A stretch of DNA of 64,000 nucleotides from Thermoanaerobacterales bacterium 50_218 (lineage in GTDB: Bacteria > Bacillota > DSM-12270 > Thermacetogeniales > Thermacetogeniaceae), in NCBI GenBank assembly GCA_001508855.1, contig LGFL01000004.1:1-64000 (forward strand). Direction: 5' to 3'. Positions 1 to 7,952 of this stretch are shown here, piece by piece. Below the pieces are notes generated by a model. It was not told the origin of the DNA. It saw only the letters and a list, made by a program, of their open reading frames with translations, and did no database searches. The position numbers were made by a program, and so were the translations under genes. How positions within the stretch are numbered: the stretch's first letter is position 1; every line of letters begins with the position of its first letter.

Positions 1-186
1 CCGAGGGGTTCGGGAATGGTTTGTCTGAACGGCGCTGCTGCCAGACTCGCTCAGCCTGGTGATATCCTGATCATCCTTTCTTACATCCATCTTCCTGAAG
101 AGAGAGCGCGAGACTATCAGCCACGCATCGTCTTCGTTGACGAAAAAAACCGGATCATTTCTTCAGAAGTACTGGTAAATGATTAG
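1..186 (+). CDS. panD: Aspartate 1-decarboxylase, C-terminal part
   Basis: Cut by the left edge of the window; 61 codons remain and end in TAG. The visible part reads SGMVCLNGAAARLAQPGD followed by a hydrophobic strand and a VFVDEKNRI segment, which matches the C-terminal half of PanD. That pyruvoyl enzyme makes beta-alanine from aspartate for pantothenate and CoA synthesis. The self-processing Gly-Ser site lies in the missing N-terminal part and cannot be checked. A terminator hairpin follows about 155 bases downstream, so panD is probably the last gene of its operon. The identification is by recognition of the conserved core, not by alignment. Confidence 0.88.
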   Translation, partial: PRGSGMVCLNGAAARLAQPGDILIILSYIHLPEERARDYQPRIVFVDEKNRIISSEVLVND

Positions 187-341
187 GTGAGAAGTTTTTA
201 GGAAAAAGCAGGAAAGGCATTCCTGGTGGCTTGTGGTATGATATGTTTAAAGGATAGATTTTCTGTAATGAAGCAGGCGGGTATTATACTTGTTTCTTCC
301 TGTGAACGCTAGCTTGGAGATGGTTGGTGCTTTTGGATCTT

Positions 342-369
342 CCGGATCAACAAGATCCGGGCTTTTTTA
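342..369 (+). terminator. Rho-independent terminator after panD
   Basis: A perfect 7-bp stem (CCGGATC, loop AACAA, GATCCGG) is followed at once by GCTTTTTTAA. It lies downstream of panD and upstream of the Liv transporter genes, so it separates the two units. Confidence 0.8.
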
Positions 370-487
370 ATTTGGTTCTAGATGACTTTGTTGACAGTTA
401 TTGATGGTATAAATTTTTCGGAAAATCTCGAAGTTTGTTGACTGAACTGACACATTCCTTGCCAAGTGGGATGGGGGAGGGGACGAG

Positions 488-613
488 GTGGAGTGGTATT
501 TTGTAACTGGAGGAGTTGTAATCGGAATCGCTTTCATCGCTCTGTTGCTTTGCATCTGGAGGCCCTGGCAGGGTATTTTTGCGGCCAGTGCTGGGCTAAA
601 AAATTCGGGTTAA
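488..613 (+). CDS. Possible small single-span membrane protein (41 aa)
   Basis: A GTG start follows a strong GGGAGGGG ribosome site by 5 bases and opens a 41-codon frame ending in TAA. The product has a short WYF start, a continuous hydrophobic stretch from about residue 5 to 23 (one membrane span), then WRPW and a short basic tail. This layout is like the tiny accessory subunits found beside some transporters, but I recognise no family. It lies between the panD terminator and the promoter of the ABC importer. It could also be chance or a remnant of a lost transporter operon; the ribosome site is the main argument for it. Confidence 0.4.
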   Translation: MEWYFVTGGVVIGIAFIALLLCIWRPWQGIFAASAGLKNSG

Positions 614-638
614 AAATTTCTCACAGCGAATGATTGCA

Positions 639-667
639 TTGCCTAAATAGGCGCAAATTTTTATAAA
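639..667 (+). promoter_or_regulatory. Probable sigma-A promoter of the liv operon
   Basis: TTGCCT and TATAAA are separated by 17 bases. A 12-base palindrome, GCCTAAATAGGC (641-652), overlaps the -35 box and could be an operator. Transcription would begin near 674 and cross a leader of about 90 bases before livK. Confidence 0.5.
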
Positions 668-761
668 TCCAGAAGGAGTTCCCTTAAGGAATGACGAATA
701 TTCTGAGATTGCGTGCCCTTAATTTTTTGGGAAAGAAATCATCAAATGGAGGGGAATGTGT

Positions 762-1925
762 ATGTACAGAAAAGTTGTTGCTCTGCTGGCTATTATTGCA
801 CTTTTTGCGGGTATTGTGGCTGGATGTGGAGGTAGTGGAACTTCAGATGAGGTAGCGAAAGAACCTGATGTTGTTCGAATTGGTGTTTTTGAACCAATGA
901 CTGGTCTTTCTGCAGCTGGAGGACAGATGACTGTTGAAGGGATCAAGCTTGCAAATAAGCTGTACCCAGAAGTTTTAGGTAAAAAGGTTCAGTTATTCAT
1001 TGTTGACAACAAAAGTGACAAAGCCGAGGCCAAAAACGCGGTTACCCGTCTGATTGAGAGAGACAAAGTGGTTGCGATTATTGGTTCTTATGGTAGTTCT
1101 CTTTCAATGGCTGCAGGAGATACTGTAAAAAAAGCAAGAGTTCCAGCAGTTGGATGTTCTCCAACAAATCCATTGGTTACCTTGAACAATGACTACTATT
1201 TCAGGGTATGTTTTATTGATCCCTTCCAGGGAACAGTAATGGCGAAATATGCCTACAATGATTTAAATGCGAGAACAGCTGCTATTATCCGCAATGTTTC
1301 ACAGGATTATTCTGTGGGGCTCTGCAAATATTTTGAGGATGCCTTTAAAAAGCTAACAGGTGACCCAAATTGTATTGTGGCTACCCTGGACTATCAAGAT
1401 GGGACACAGGACTTTACTGCCCAATTGACCACTGTGCAACAGAAAGAACCAGATGTCATTTTTGCTCCTGGTAACTACGGAGATGTTGCTTTGCTGATCA
1501 AGCAGGCACGTGAATTGGGGCTAAAACAACCTTTCCTCGGTGGAGATACTCTCGAGGCACCAGAATTTATTCAAGTGGGTGGTCAGGCAGTTGAAGGAGT
1601 AGTTTTTTCTACCCACTACAGCAAAGATGCTCCTGTTACTGAAATGTCTAAAAAATTTGTCGAAGCGTATACTCAAGAATACCATAAGGAACCCAATGCT
1701 TTTGCAGCTCTTGGGTTTGATGCTTATTTAGTCATTCTTGATGCGATTAAGCGTGCTGGAAGCATAGATAGTGAAAAGATTCGTGATGCTCTTGCAGAAA
1801 CAAAAGATTTTGAGGGCGCTACTGGAATTATCACCTTTGATGAGAACGGAGATGCTAACAAGAGCGCAGTAATCTTGGTAGTGAAAAATGGGGAATTCAA
1901 ATACCTAACCACAGTTAATCCCTGA
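762..1925 (+). CDS. livK: Liv-type ABC transporter substrate-binding lipoprotein
   Basis: This is the extracellular binding protein of a branched-chain amino acid type (HAAT family) importer, 387 residues. A lipoprotein signal ends in the lipobox VAGC with Cys22 as lipid anchor. The mature part reads as a Peripla_BP_6 fold, with an RIGVFEPMTG opening strand and a VVAIIGSYGSS segment typical of this family. The ATG at 762 is preferred over the one at 756, because GGAGGGG at 748-754 then lies at normal distance. The four other importer genes follow in order. The family also binds amides, urea, aromatic acids and other acids, so the true ligand is open; the neighbouring RuBisCO-like cluster makes a non-amino-acid ligand possible. 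Confidence 0.92.
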   Translation: MYRKVVALLAIIALFAGIVAGCGGSGTSDEVAKEPDVVRIGVFEPMTGLSAAGGQMTVEGIKLANKLYPEVLGKKVQLFIVDNKSDKAEAKNAVTRLIERDKVVAIIGSYGSSLSMAAGDTVKKARVPAVGCSPTNPLVTLNNDYYFRVCFIDPFQGTVMAKYAYNDLNARTAAIIRNVSQDYSVGLCKYFEDAFKKLTGDPNCIVATLDYQDGTQDFTAQLTTVQQKEPDVIFAPGNYGDVALLIKQARELGLKQPFLGGDTLEAPEFIQVGGQAVEGVVFSTHYSKDAPVTEMSKKFVEAYTQEYHKEPNAFAALGFDAYLVILDAIKRAGSIDSEKIRDALAETKDFEGATGIITFDENGDANKSAVILVVKNGEFKYLTTVNP

Positions 1926-1951
1926 TCGCAAATAAATTTTAAAACAATCAT

Positions 1952-1980
1952 GCCTTCCCCCTGTCAGTCAGGGGGGAGGC
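1952..1980 (+). other. Intercistronic hairpin between livK and livH
   Basis: GCCTTCCCCC, a 9-base loop and GGGGGGAGGC form a 10-bp stem with one G-T wobble. No long T run follows, so it looks like a partial terminator or 3' stabiliser. That fits the usual need for more binding protein than membrane subunits. Confidence 0.6.
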
Positions 1981-2010
1981 GCTTGTTTCAAACAGGACAG
2001 GAGGAAGCGT

Positions 2011-2904
2011 ATGACTCTTACCGAGTTCTTACAACATATGGCTAACGGTGTTTCTCTTGGAAGTCTTTATGCTTTGATTGCTATTGGATATACGATGGTT
2101 TACGGAATCCTGCGCCTGATTAACTTTGCTCATGGCGATATATTTATGATTGCAGCATATGTGGCTTTTTTTGGAATTGGAATTTTTTCTCTTCCATGGT
2201 GGGTCTCTTTTATTCTGGCAGTTGTTATTACTGCTTTCATTGGTGCCTTGATCGAAAGAGCTGGGTATCGTCCCCTGCGTAACTCGCCGCGCATCTCTGT
2301 GTTGATTTCGGCGATTGGTATTTCGTTTCTTTTAGAAAATTTAGGACTTGTCCTTTTTGGAGGTCGTCCCAAGGCTTTTTATCGGCCACCAGTTTTTGCC
2401 CAAGTCTTTTTGGTGAAAGGTGTTGCTGTTCAGGTATTGACCATCTATATCCCACTAGTTACAATTGTATTGCTCGCGTGCTTACTTTATCTGGTTCATA
2501 AAACCAAAACCGGCATGGCCATGCGTGCTTGTTCTCGGGATTTTGAAACCGCAAGATTAATGGCTATCAATGTTGACCGTATCGTTTCGGTAACATTTGT
2601 TGTCGGTTCGGCACTTGCTGCTGTAGGGGGAATAATGTGGTCGTTGAAATTTCCGCAGATTCATCCCCTTATGGGCATTTTTCCAGGTTTAAAGTGTTTC
2701 ATTGCTGCAGTTTTAGGTGGTATTGGGAATATTACGGGAGCAGTTATTGGAGGCTTTATCCTCGGGATTCTTGAAATTATGTTAGTAGCATTCTTTCCTG
2801 CTCTTTCTGGTTATCGGGATGCTTTTGCTTTTGTTATTTTAATTCTCATTCTTCTGTTCAGACCAACAGGGATCTTGGGAGAAACGATGGCAGAGAAGGT
2901 GTAG
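2011..2904 (+). CDS. livH: Liv-type ABC transporter permease, LivH family
   Basis: First membrane subunit of the importer, 297 residues, the usual length. It is almost wholly hydrophobic with about eight spans. Family hallmarks include the early MVYGILRLINFAHGD segment, the central KTGMAMRAC segment that forms the coupling region, and a glycine-rich GGIGNITGAVIGG segment near the C-terminus. GAGGAAG precedes the ATG. The stop codon is one base before livM, so the two permeases are probably translated together and pair in the membrane. Confidence 0.95.
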   Translation: MTLTEFLQHMANGVSLGSLYALIAIGYTMVYGILRLINFAHGDIFMIAAYVAFFGIGIFSLPWWVSFILAVVITAFIGALIERAGYRPLRNSPRISVLISAIGISFLLENLGLVLFGGRPKAFYRPPVFAQVFLVKGVAVQVLTIYIPLVTIVLLACLLYLVHKTKTGMAMRACSRDFETARLMAINVDRIVSVTFVVGSALAAVGGIMWSLKFPQIHPLMGIFPGLKCFIAAVLGGIGNITGAVIGGFILGILEIMLVAFFPALSGYRDAFAFVILILILLFRPTGILGETMAEKV

Positions 2905-2905
2905 T

Positions 2906-3994
2906 ATGAAGCAGACAACGAAATCACTTTTGACATTGGCTACTGTTATCCTTTTTTTCACTGTTCTTTACTTTGCCAATAAGTATCTTGACCCGTACAA
3001 GTTAATAATTCTTACTCTTTGTGGAATTAATGTAGTCTTGGGACTTTCGATGAACCTGATTAATGGTTTTACGGGTCAGTTTTCTTTAGGGCACGCTGGT
3101 TTTATGGCTGTTGGGGCCTATACTGCAGCACTTCTTACTATGCCTCCTGAAGTAAAAGAGATGAACTGGTTTGCAGTTCCTATGTGGCCTCCTCTTCATG
3201 ATCTTTGCTGGCCATTTTTTCTGGCGGTGATCATGGGTGGGTTAGTTGCTGCCTTTTTTGGGTTCTTGATCGGTATTCCTGTTTTGCGATTGCGAGGCGA
3301 CTATCTGGCTATTGCTACTCTTGGTTTTGCCGAGGTCATTCGGGTAGTAATTATCAATGTCAAGCCTCTAACTAATGGTGCTCTTGGTTTAAAAGCGATT
3401 CCTGTTGTCACAGATGTATTCTGGGCCTGGGGTGCTGCTGTGCTCACGATTTTCCTGATGATAAGGCTGATTAATTCGAGCTATGGCCTTGCCTTGAAGT
3501 CGATAAACTCTGATGAAATTGCCGCCGAGGCAATGGGTGTAAATCTTTTTTATCATAAAATGCTTTCTTTTGTTCTCTCTTCTTTTTTGGCTGGGGTTGG
3601 GGGTGCGCTTTTAGGAGGGCTTTTGGGAACTGTTGACCCCACAATGTTTACTTTTTTGATGACGTTTAACATTTTGTTGATTGTTGTGTTGGGTGGTTTG
3701 GGTAGCATTACTGGCTCCGTCATTGGGGCCGTTTTCGTGACTATTCTCATGGAATGGTTGCGTATTGTGGAGTCACCAGTTGACCTCGGATTCGTGCAAA
3801 TTCCGGGGATTCCTGGTATGCGGATGGTCATCTTTTCTTTCCTGCTCGTTCTCGTCATCATTTTTTACCAGCAAGGATTATTGGGCAGACGGGAACTCAC
3901 ATGGGAAGGAATATTTAATCTTTTGAGACAAGTTCAAGAAAGGTTTAAAAAAAGAAACAAAGACAAATCTGTACCCAGTAGTGAGGTGGGTTGA
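2906..3994 (+). CDS. livM: Liv-type ABC transporter permease, LivM family
   Basis: Second membrane subunit, 362 residues. It starts one base after livH. It carries the LivM hallmarks GLSMNLINGFTGQFSLGHAGF near the N-terminus (residues about 45-65), a GDYLAIATLGFAE segment, and a GGLGSITGSVIGA segment near the end. About nine to ten spans are visible, and the tail is basic and probably cytoplasmic. The stop is directly followed by the GTG of livG. It should form the translocation pore with LivH. Confidence 0.95.
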   Translation: MKQTTKSLLTLATVILFFTVLYFANKYLDPYKLIILTLCGINVVLGLSMNLINGFTGQFSLGHAGFMAVGAYTAALLTMPPEVKEMNWFAVPMWPPLHDLCWPFFLAVIMGGLVAAFFGFLIGIPVLRLRGDYLAIATLGFAEVIRVVIINVKPLTNGALGLKAIPVVTDVFWAWGAAVLTIFLMIRLINSSYGLALKSINSDEIAAEAMGVNLFYHKMLSFVLSSFLAGVGGALLGGLLGTVDPTMFTFLMTFNILLIVVLGGLGSITGSVIGAVFVTILMEWLRIVESPVDLGFVQIPGIPGMRMVIFSFLLVLVIIFYQQGLLGRRELTWEGIFNLLRQVQERFKKRNKDKSVPSSEVG

Positions 3995-4774
3995 GTGGCC
4001 CCTTTATTTCAGGCAAACAATCTTGTGATGCAATTTGGAGGTTTAACTGCAGTCAACAAGGTGTCGATGAGCATTGAAAAAGGAGAAATAGTGGGCTTGA
4101 TTGGACCTAATGGTGCCGGCAAAACCACGGTTTTTAACATAATTACAGGGGTTTACCGTCCCACCAGTGGTTCTTTAATTTTTAATGGGAGAAATATTAC
4201 GGGGTTGAGACCGGACCAGGTAGCAAAATTGGGGATTGCTCGAACTTTCCAAAATATCCGCCTTTTTCGAGACCTTACTGTTCAGGAAAATGTAGAAATT
4301 GGCTATCATCTGCGAATTCATAGTGGTCCTTGGAGAGCTGTCCTGAGGACACCTAAATATGTTGCTGAAGAAAAGATGATTAAAGAACGCGCTAGTCAGT
4401 TGCTTGCCCAAGTGGGCTTAGTAGAGTACAGGCATGAAAAAGCAGGTGCACTTCCATATGGTGCCCAACGTCGCCTAGAGATTGCAAGGGCTTTAGCAAC
4501 GAATCCACGCTTGCTTTTGCTAGATGAACCTGCAGCAGGAATGAATCCCAATGAGGGTCTGGAGTTAATGGCATTTTTGCGTGAGATTAGGAAGCAATTT
4601 GATCTTACTATTCTCCTTATTGAACATGATATGCGGGTTGTGATGGGCATTTGTGAGCGAATTTACGTTCTTGATTACGGAACTCTGATCGCTGAAGGTA
4701 CGCCTGAGCAGATTCAGAAAAATCCAAAGGTTATCCAAGCTTACCTTGGGGTTGATGATAGTGTTAGAGATTAG
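3995..4774 (+). CDS. livG: Liv-type ABC transporter ATP-binding protein, LivG family
   Basis: ATPase subunit of 259 residues starting with GTG directly at the livM stop. Walker A is GPNGAGKTT (about 37-45) and Walker B is [12 protein letters not shown]. The signature motif has the LivG-specific form [15 protein letters not shown] instead of LSGGQ. The switch histidine is in LLIEHDM. The C-terminal [19 protein letters not shown] is typical of the family. It would energise transport together with LivF. Confidence 0.96.
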   Translation: MAPLFQANNLVMQFGGLTAVNKVSMSIEKGEIVGLIGPNGAGKTTVFNIITGVYRPTSGSLIFNGRNITGLRPDQVAKLGIARTFQNIRLFRDLTVQENVEIGYHLRIHSGPWRAVLRTPKYVAEEKMIKERASQLLAQVGLVEYRHEKAGALPYGAQRRLEIARALATNPRLLLLDEPAAGMNPNEGLELMAFLREIRKQFDLTILLIEHDMRVVMGICERIYVLDYGTLIAEGTPEQIQKNPKVIQAYLGVDDSVRD

Positions 4775-5483
4775 GAATTTGCATGTTCATTACGGTGGTA
4801 TTCATGCTTTGAAAGGGATCACCCTGACTGTTCCCGAAGGAAGGATTGTATCTTTAATTGGAGCAAATGGTGCTGGAAAGAGTACAACATTACGTGCTAT
4901 CTGTGGACTGGTGAAGCCGACTTCAGGAGAAATAACATATAATGGCAAATCACTTGTAGGGCTACCAACCCAAGACATTATTCTTGAAGGAATCACGATG
5001 GTTCCGGAAGGGAGGCGTGTTTTTCCTAACCTGACAGTATATGAAAATCTTTTGCTAGGGGCGTATGCTCGGAATGATGTTCAAGGAATTAGTAGTGATA
5101 TTAAACGGGTGTTTGAACTTTTCCCGCGGCTTGAAGAACGCCAAAATCAGCTTGCAGGAACACTCTCAGGGGGAGAACAGCAAATGCTGGCACTGGGGCG
5201 TGCTCTCATGTCACGACCCAAATTATTAATGATGGATGAGCCTTCGTTAGGTCTTGCTCCCCTGGTTGTCAAAAATATTTTTGAGAAAATTAAACAAATT
5301 CATGATGAGGGAACAACCATTCTGCTTATTGAGCAAAACGCCAAAGCGGCACTTGAGCTATCAGATTATGCGTATGTTTTGGAAACTGGGAAGATTGTTC
5401 TTGAAGGAACTGGCAGGGAACTCATCTCTAATAGCGAGGTCAAGAAGGCGTATCTTGGGGAAGAGATTATCGGGGACTTTTAG
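4755..5483 (+). CDS. livF: Liv-type ABC transporter ATP-binding protein, LivF family
   Basis: Second ATPase subunit, about 242 residues. Walker A is GANGAGKST, the signature is LSGGEQQMLALGRAL and Walker B is LLMMDEPSLGLAP, followed by TILLIEQN. The chosen ATG at 4755 overlaps the end of livG by 20 bases and lies behind a GGGG stretch. The TTG at 4746 and GTG at 4761 are alternatives, and the GTG would give the usual short N-terminus. It is the last gene of the transporter; the glpP-like gene begins about 75 bases later on the same strand and may be co-transcribed. Confidence 0.95.
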   Translation: MIVLEIRNLHVHYGGIHALKGITLTVPEGRIVSLIGANGAGKSTTLRAICGLVKPTSGEITYNGKSLVGLPTQDIILEGITMVPEGRRVFPNLTVYENLLLGAYARNDVQGISSDIKRVFELFPRLEERQNQLAGTLSGGEQQMLALGRALMSRPKLLMMDEPSLGLAPLVVKNIFEKIKQIHDEGTTILLIEQNAKAALELSDYAYVLETGKIVLEGTGRELISNSEVKKAYLGEEIIGDF

Positions 5484-5557
5484 ATGAAGAAGGCATGGGA
5501 CTTGTTTTTTCATTATTTGTGATGCTAAGTGATGTTTTTGGGGAAGGAGAAATTAGG

Positions 5558-6154
5558 GTGTCTCTAAAAGAGAGGTTTTTAGAAGCTCTTCGGTTTTATC
5601 CGATAATTCCTTCACTCCGACGGGAAGAAGCGTTTTCACGTGTGCTGGCGAGCAGGGCGTGTGTTGTTCTGATCTCCTCGGGAACAATTTTTAATTTGGA
5701 GGAATATAGCCGGGAACTGCGCAGGCACGGAAAGTTGGTGCTGGTTCACGTTGACCTCATCGGAGGGCTTGGAAGGGATCAGACAGCAGTCAGGTTCTTG
5801 AAGGAGAAGGCACAGGTGCATGGGATTGTCACTCCCAATAGCCAGCTCATCATTACAGGGCGTAAAGAAGGGTTACTGACGGTACACAGGTTGTTTGCTC
5901 ATGACTCCCCTTCCATTGAGACAGGGATCAGGGTGCTGAAACAGTCGAAACCAGATTTTATTGAAGTTTTGCCAGGTGTAGCTTTAGCGCAGGTGGTGGG
6001 TTACCTCCGGGAGCATTTTCAGCAGCCGCTCATTGCTGCAGGTCTGGTGAAAACTGTTGAAGATGTCCGGAAGATTCTGCAGGCTGGAGCAGTTGCGGTA
6101 GATACGAGCGCGGAAAATTTGTGGAACCTCAATATTTCTGAGAAGGAATTTTGA
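5558..6154 (+). CDS. glpP: GlpP-family antiterminator regulatory protein
   Basis: A 198-residue protein of the G3P_antiterm family. In Bacillus GlpP binds glycerol-3-phosphate and leader RNA and prevents termination before glpD. Seen here: an opening SLKERFLEALRFYPIIPSLR, then VVLISSGTIFNL, LVHVDLIGGLGRD, and the GIVTPNSQLI, FIEVLPG and PLIAAGLV strands of the TIM-barrel-like fold. GTG at 5558 is chosen because GGAAGGAG (5542-5549) lies 8 bases upstream and the family starts at this point; an in-frame ATG at 5495 has no good site. No glycerol genes are nearby. Instead the next gene, beyond a terminator-bearing leader, is the RuBisCO-like protein, which suggests that the target and ligand differ from the classical ones. 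Confidence 0.88.
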   Translation: MSLKERFLEALRFYPIIPSLRREEAFSRVLASRACVVLISSGTIFNLEEYSRELRRHGKLVLVHVDLIGGLGRDQTAVRFLKEKAQVHGIVTPNSQLIITGRKEGLLTVHRLFAHDSPSIETGIRVLKQSKPDFIEVLPGVALAQVVGYLREHFQQPLIAAGLVKTVEDVRKILQAGAVAVDTSAENLWNLNISEKEF

Positions 6155-6245
6155 ATTTTATGTCGAAGGTTAAAATTAGGGACTCTTGAGTAAGACCCAT
6201 GTTTTACCTCATGTTATCCATTCAACTTAGCTTGACATGTTTTGG

Positions 6246-6311
6246 CAACAATATACTTACTGATTCAAACAATATACTTCTTACTGATTCAAACAATATA
6301 CTTACTGATTC
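6246..6311 (+). repeat. Three tandem 21-24 bp repeats
   Basis: Units lie at 6246-6266, 6267-6290 and 6291-6311 and share the core ACAATATACTT...ACTGATTC. The middle unit has a 3-base CTT insertion and the first differs by one base. Each unit contains TATACT, which looks like a -10 box. A TTGACA at 6232 lies just upstream, 14 bases from the first TATACT, which is short for a normal promoter. They may be tandem protein-binding sites. Confidence 0.85.
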
Positions 6312-6390
6312 AAAATTCTAGAATCACAAGTTTTTAAATAATTTTTAAATCTGTATCTGAATATTTCCTGGGACGAGAGACGAGAGTAAG

Positions 6391-6449
6391 TCCCACTCCG
6401 TTTGCTGACTGTGAATGGGTTGGCAGGGGTGGGATTTTTGCATTTTTTT
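6391..6449 (+). terminator. Terminator-like hairpin in the RuBisCO-like gene leader
   Basis: TCCCACTCC (6391-6399) pairs with GGGGTGGGA (6426-6434) in a 9-bp stem with one wobble and a 26-base loop. TTTTTGCATTTTTTT follows. It lies between the glpP-like gene and the RuBisCO-like gene, 155 bases before the latter, so it could end the upstream transcript or be the regulated attenuator of the downstream operon. Confidence 0.65.
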
Positions 6450-6559
6450 CTAGGTGCTGATGTCAATTTGTTGCACCGGAAAAAAGGGGTGATTGTAGTG
6501 AGGGTCTAAGGCATGAAATTCGTGATTCTGGTTAAGCTTTTAACAGGCTGTCTATTAAC

Positions 6560-6571
6560 TCGACCGGTCGA
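6560..6571. promoter_or_regulatory. Perfect 12-bp palindrome, possible operator
   Basis: TCGACCGGTCGA lies 33 bases before the start of the RuBisCO-like gene and just upstream of its ribosome site. The half site TCGACCG occurs again at about 8856-8862, after the next gene. No regulator is assigned, and a chance palindrome is not excluded. Confidence 0.35.
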
Positions 6572-6603
6572 AATATAAAACAAGACGCTTAGGAGGGAGA
6601 TCA

Positions 6604-7920
6604 ATGTCAGCCCTAGATATGCTTGCTATTCCCGAGCAGATTGAAGATACGGGTGGTTATGTCATCGCAACATATTTTTTAGAAACCGGTGTTAATGTCG
6701 ATATCACTGCTAAAATTAGCGCCATTGCTGTGGAACAGACTACGGGCACATGGCTTCCAGTTCCAGAAGAAACACCAGAACTGCGAGAAAAACATGTTGC
6801 AAAGGTCGTCGGGATTTATGAGGTTCCCGCCCACGAGTTTGAGGTCCCTGCGGACTGCAATAAAAGGCAGTTCGTTTTTCAGCTTGCATTTCCAGCAGTA
6901 AACTTCGGCCCTCAGATTCCGATGCTTTTAAGCACTGTTATCGGAAACATTTCCATGTCTGGTAAGCTGAAGCTTCTGGATCTCAAGTTTCCCAAGGAAT
7001 TTCTTGAGGAATTTAAAGGACCGAAGTTCGGGATCCAGGGGGTTCGGGAAATTTTGGGGATTCCGGAACGCCCGTTGCTGAACAATATGATCAAGCCTTG
7101 CACAGGTTATCCTCCCGAAGTTGGGGTAAAGCTGTTTTCTAAAGCTGTACAAGGTGGTGTGGATATTGTCAAGGATGATGAACTGATTGCTGATGCATCT
7201 TTCTGCCCGATGGTCGAAAGAGTCAAGCTATATATGGCTGAAGCAAAGCGGATCTACGAAGAGACCGGACACAAGGTTCTTTATACAGTGAATATTACTG
7301 ACCGCGCTGATAAGCTTAAGGATAATGCCAAACGTGCGCTTGATGCCGGAGCCAATGCGCTGATGATTAACTATCTGACTGCTGGCATCTCTAATCTGCG
7401 CGCCCTTGCTGAAGATCCGGATATTAATGTACCGATTCTTGCTCACCTCGATTTTGCAGGAACAATGTATGAGTCGCCTTTTTCAGGAATGAGTTCTCAT
7501 CTCATTTTGGGCAAACTGGCACGGCTGGCAGGTGCAGATATCGTTGTTTATCCAAGCCCTTACGGTAAATTTCCCTTCCTCAGAGAACGTTACCTGCAGA
7601 TTGCCCACCACCTGAAGAGCAATTGGGGTCATTTCAAACCTGTTTTCCCAATGCCTGGTGGAGGTGTTATGCCTGCAGTTGTTCCTGCTATCATAAAGGA
7701 TCTGGGCAATGACTGCATCCTTGGTGCTGGAGGCGCGATTCACGGTCACCCGATGGGACCCGTAGCTGGAGCGAAGGCAATGAGACAGGCGATTGATGCG
7801 GCGATGCAAGGGATACCGTTAACTGAGGCTGCAAAGGAGCATCCTGAGTTGAAGGCAGCGATAGATGCCTGGGGTCTCCTCGAGGAAGAGGAGCGGGGCA
7901 TCTTTGAAATCAAGCAGTAA
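6604..7920 (+). CDS. RuBisCO-like protein (form IV)
   Basis: A 438-residue member of the RuBisCO large-chain superfamily. Lys164 (IKP) matches the general base Lys175 of RuBisCO. Exactly 26 residues on, KDDE (190-193) matches the carbamylated Lys201 with Asp203/Glu204, so the metal site is kept. The partner of Lys177 is Cys166 and the flanking loops differ strongly, so it is not a CO2-fixing RuBisCO. A PYGKF lysine (322) lies near the loop-6 position, and GAGGAIHGHPMGP occupies the second phosphate loop. Known form IV proteins enolise or decarboxylate sugar-like phosphates, as in methionine salvage (MtnW) or apionate breakdown. The neighbours fit neither pathway. AGGAGGGAG precedes the ATG. 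It heads a run of five same-strand genes. Confidence 0.93.
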   Translation: MSALDMLAIPEQIEDTGGYVIATYFLETGVNVDITAKISAIAVEQTTGTWLPVPEETPELREKHVAKVVGIYEVPAHEFEVPADCNKRQFVFQLAFPAVNFGPQIPMLLSTVIGNISMSGKLKLLDLKFPKEFLEEFKGPKFGIQGVREILGIPERPLLNNMIKPCTGYPPEVGVKLFSKAVQGGVDIVKDDELIADASFCPMVERVKLYMAEAKRIYEETGHKVLYTVNITDRADKLKDNAKRALDAGANALMINYLTAGISNLRALAEDPDINVPILAHLDFAGTMYESPFSGMSSHLILGKLARLAGADIVVYPSPYGKFPFLRERYLQIAHHLKSNWGHFKPVFPMPGGGVMPAVVPAIIKDLGNDCILGAGGAIHGHPMGPVAGAKAMRQAIDAAMQGIPLTEAAKEHPELKAAIDAWGLLEEEERGIFEIKQ

Positions 7921-7952
7921 AACTTTCAAAAAAGTTCAAAGGGGGTTTTAAA

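Larger units (their letters stand above)
6155..6603 (+). other. Long leader and regulatory region before the RuBisCO-like gene
   Basis: No protein gene is seen in these 449 bases. From left to right they hold a TTGACA (6232-6237), three tandem AT-rich repeats each containing TATACT, a small palindrome ATTCTAGAAT (6315-6324), a terminator-like hairpin (6391-6449), a 12-base palindrome (6560-6571), and the AGGAGGGAG ribosome site of the next gene. The layout suits control by transcription antitermination. Confidence 0.6.

Noticed and set aside
6391-6449. T-box riboswitch for the RuBisCO-like operon
   Set aside because: The hairpin has a GGGTGGGA-like strand, but the T-box AGGGTGGNACCGCG core and specifier stem are not present.
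6604-7920. Genuine CO2-fixing RuBisCO
   Set aside because: The partner of Lys177 is Cys, loops differ, and no phosphoribulokinase or small subunit is nearby.
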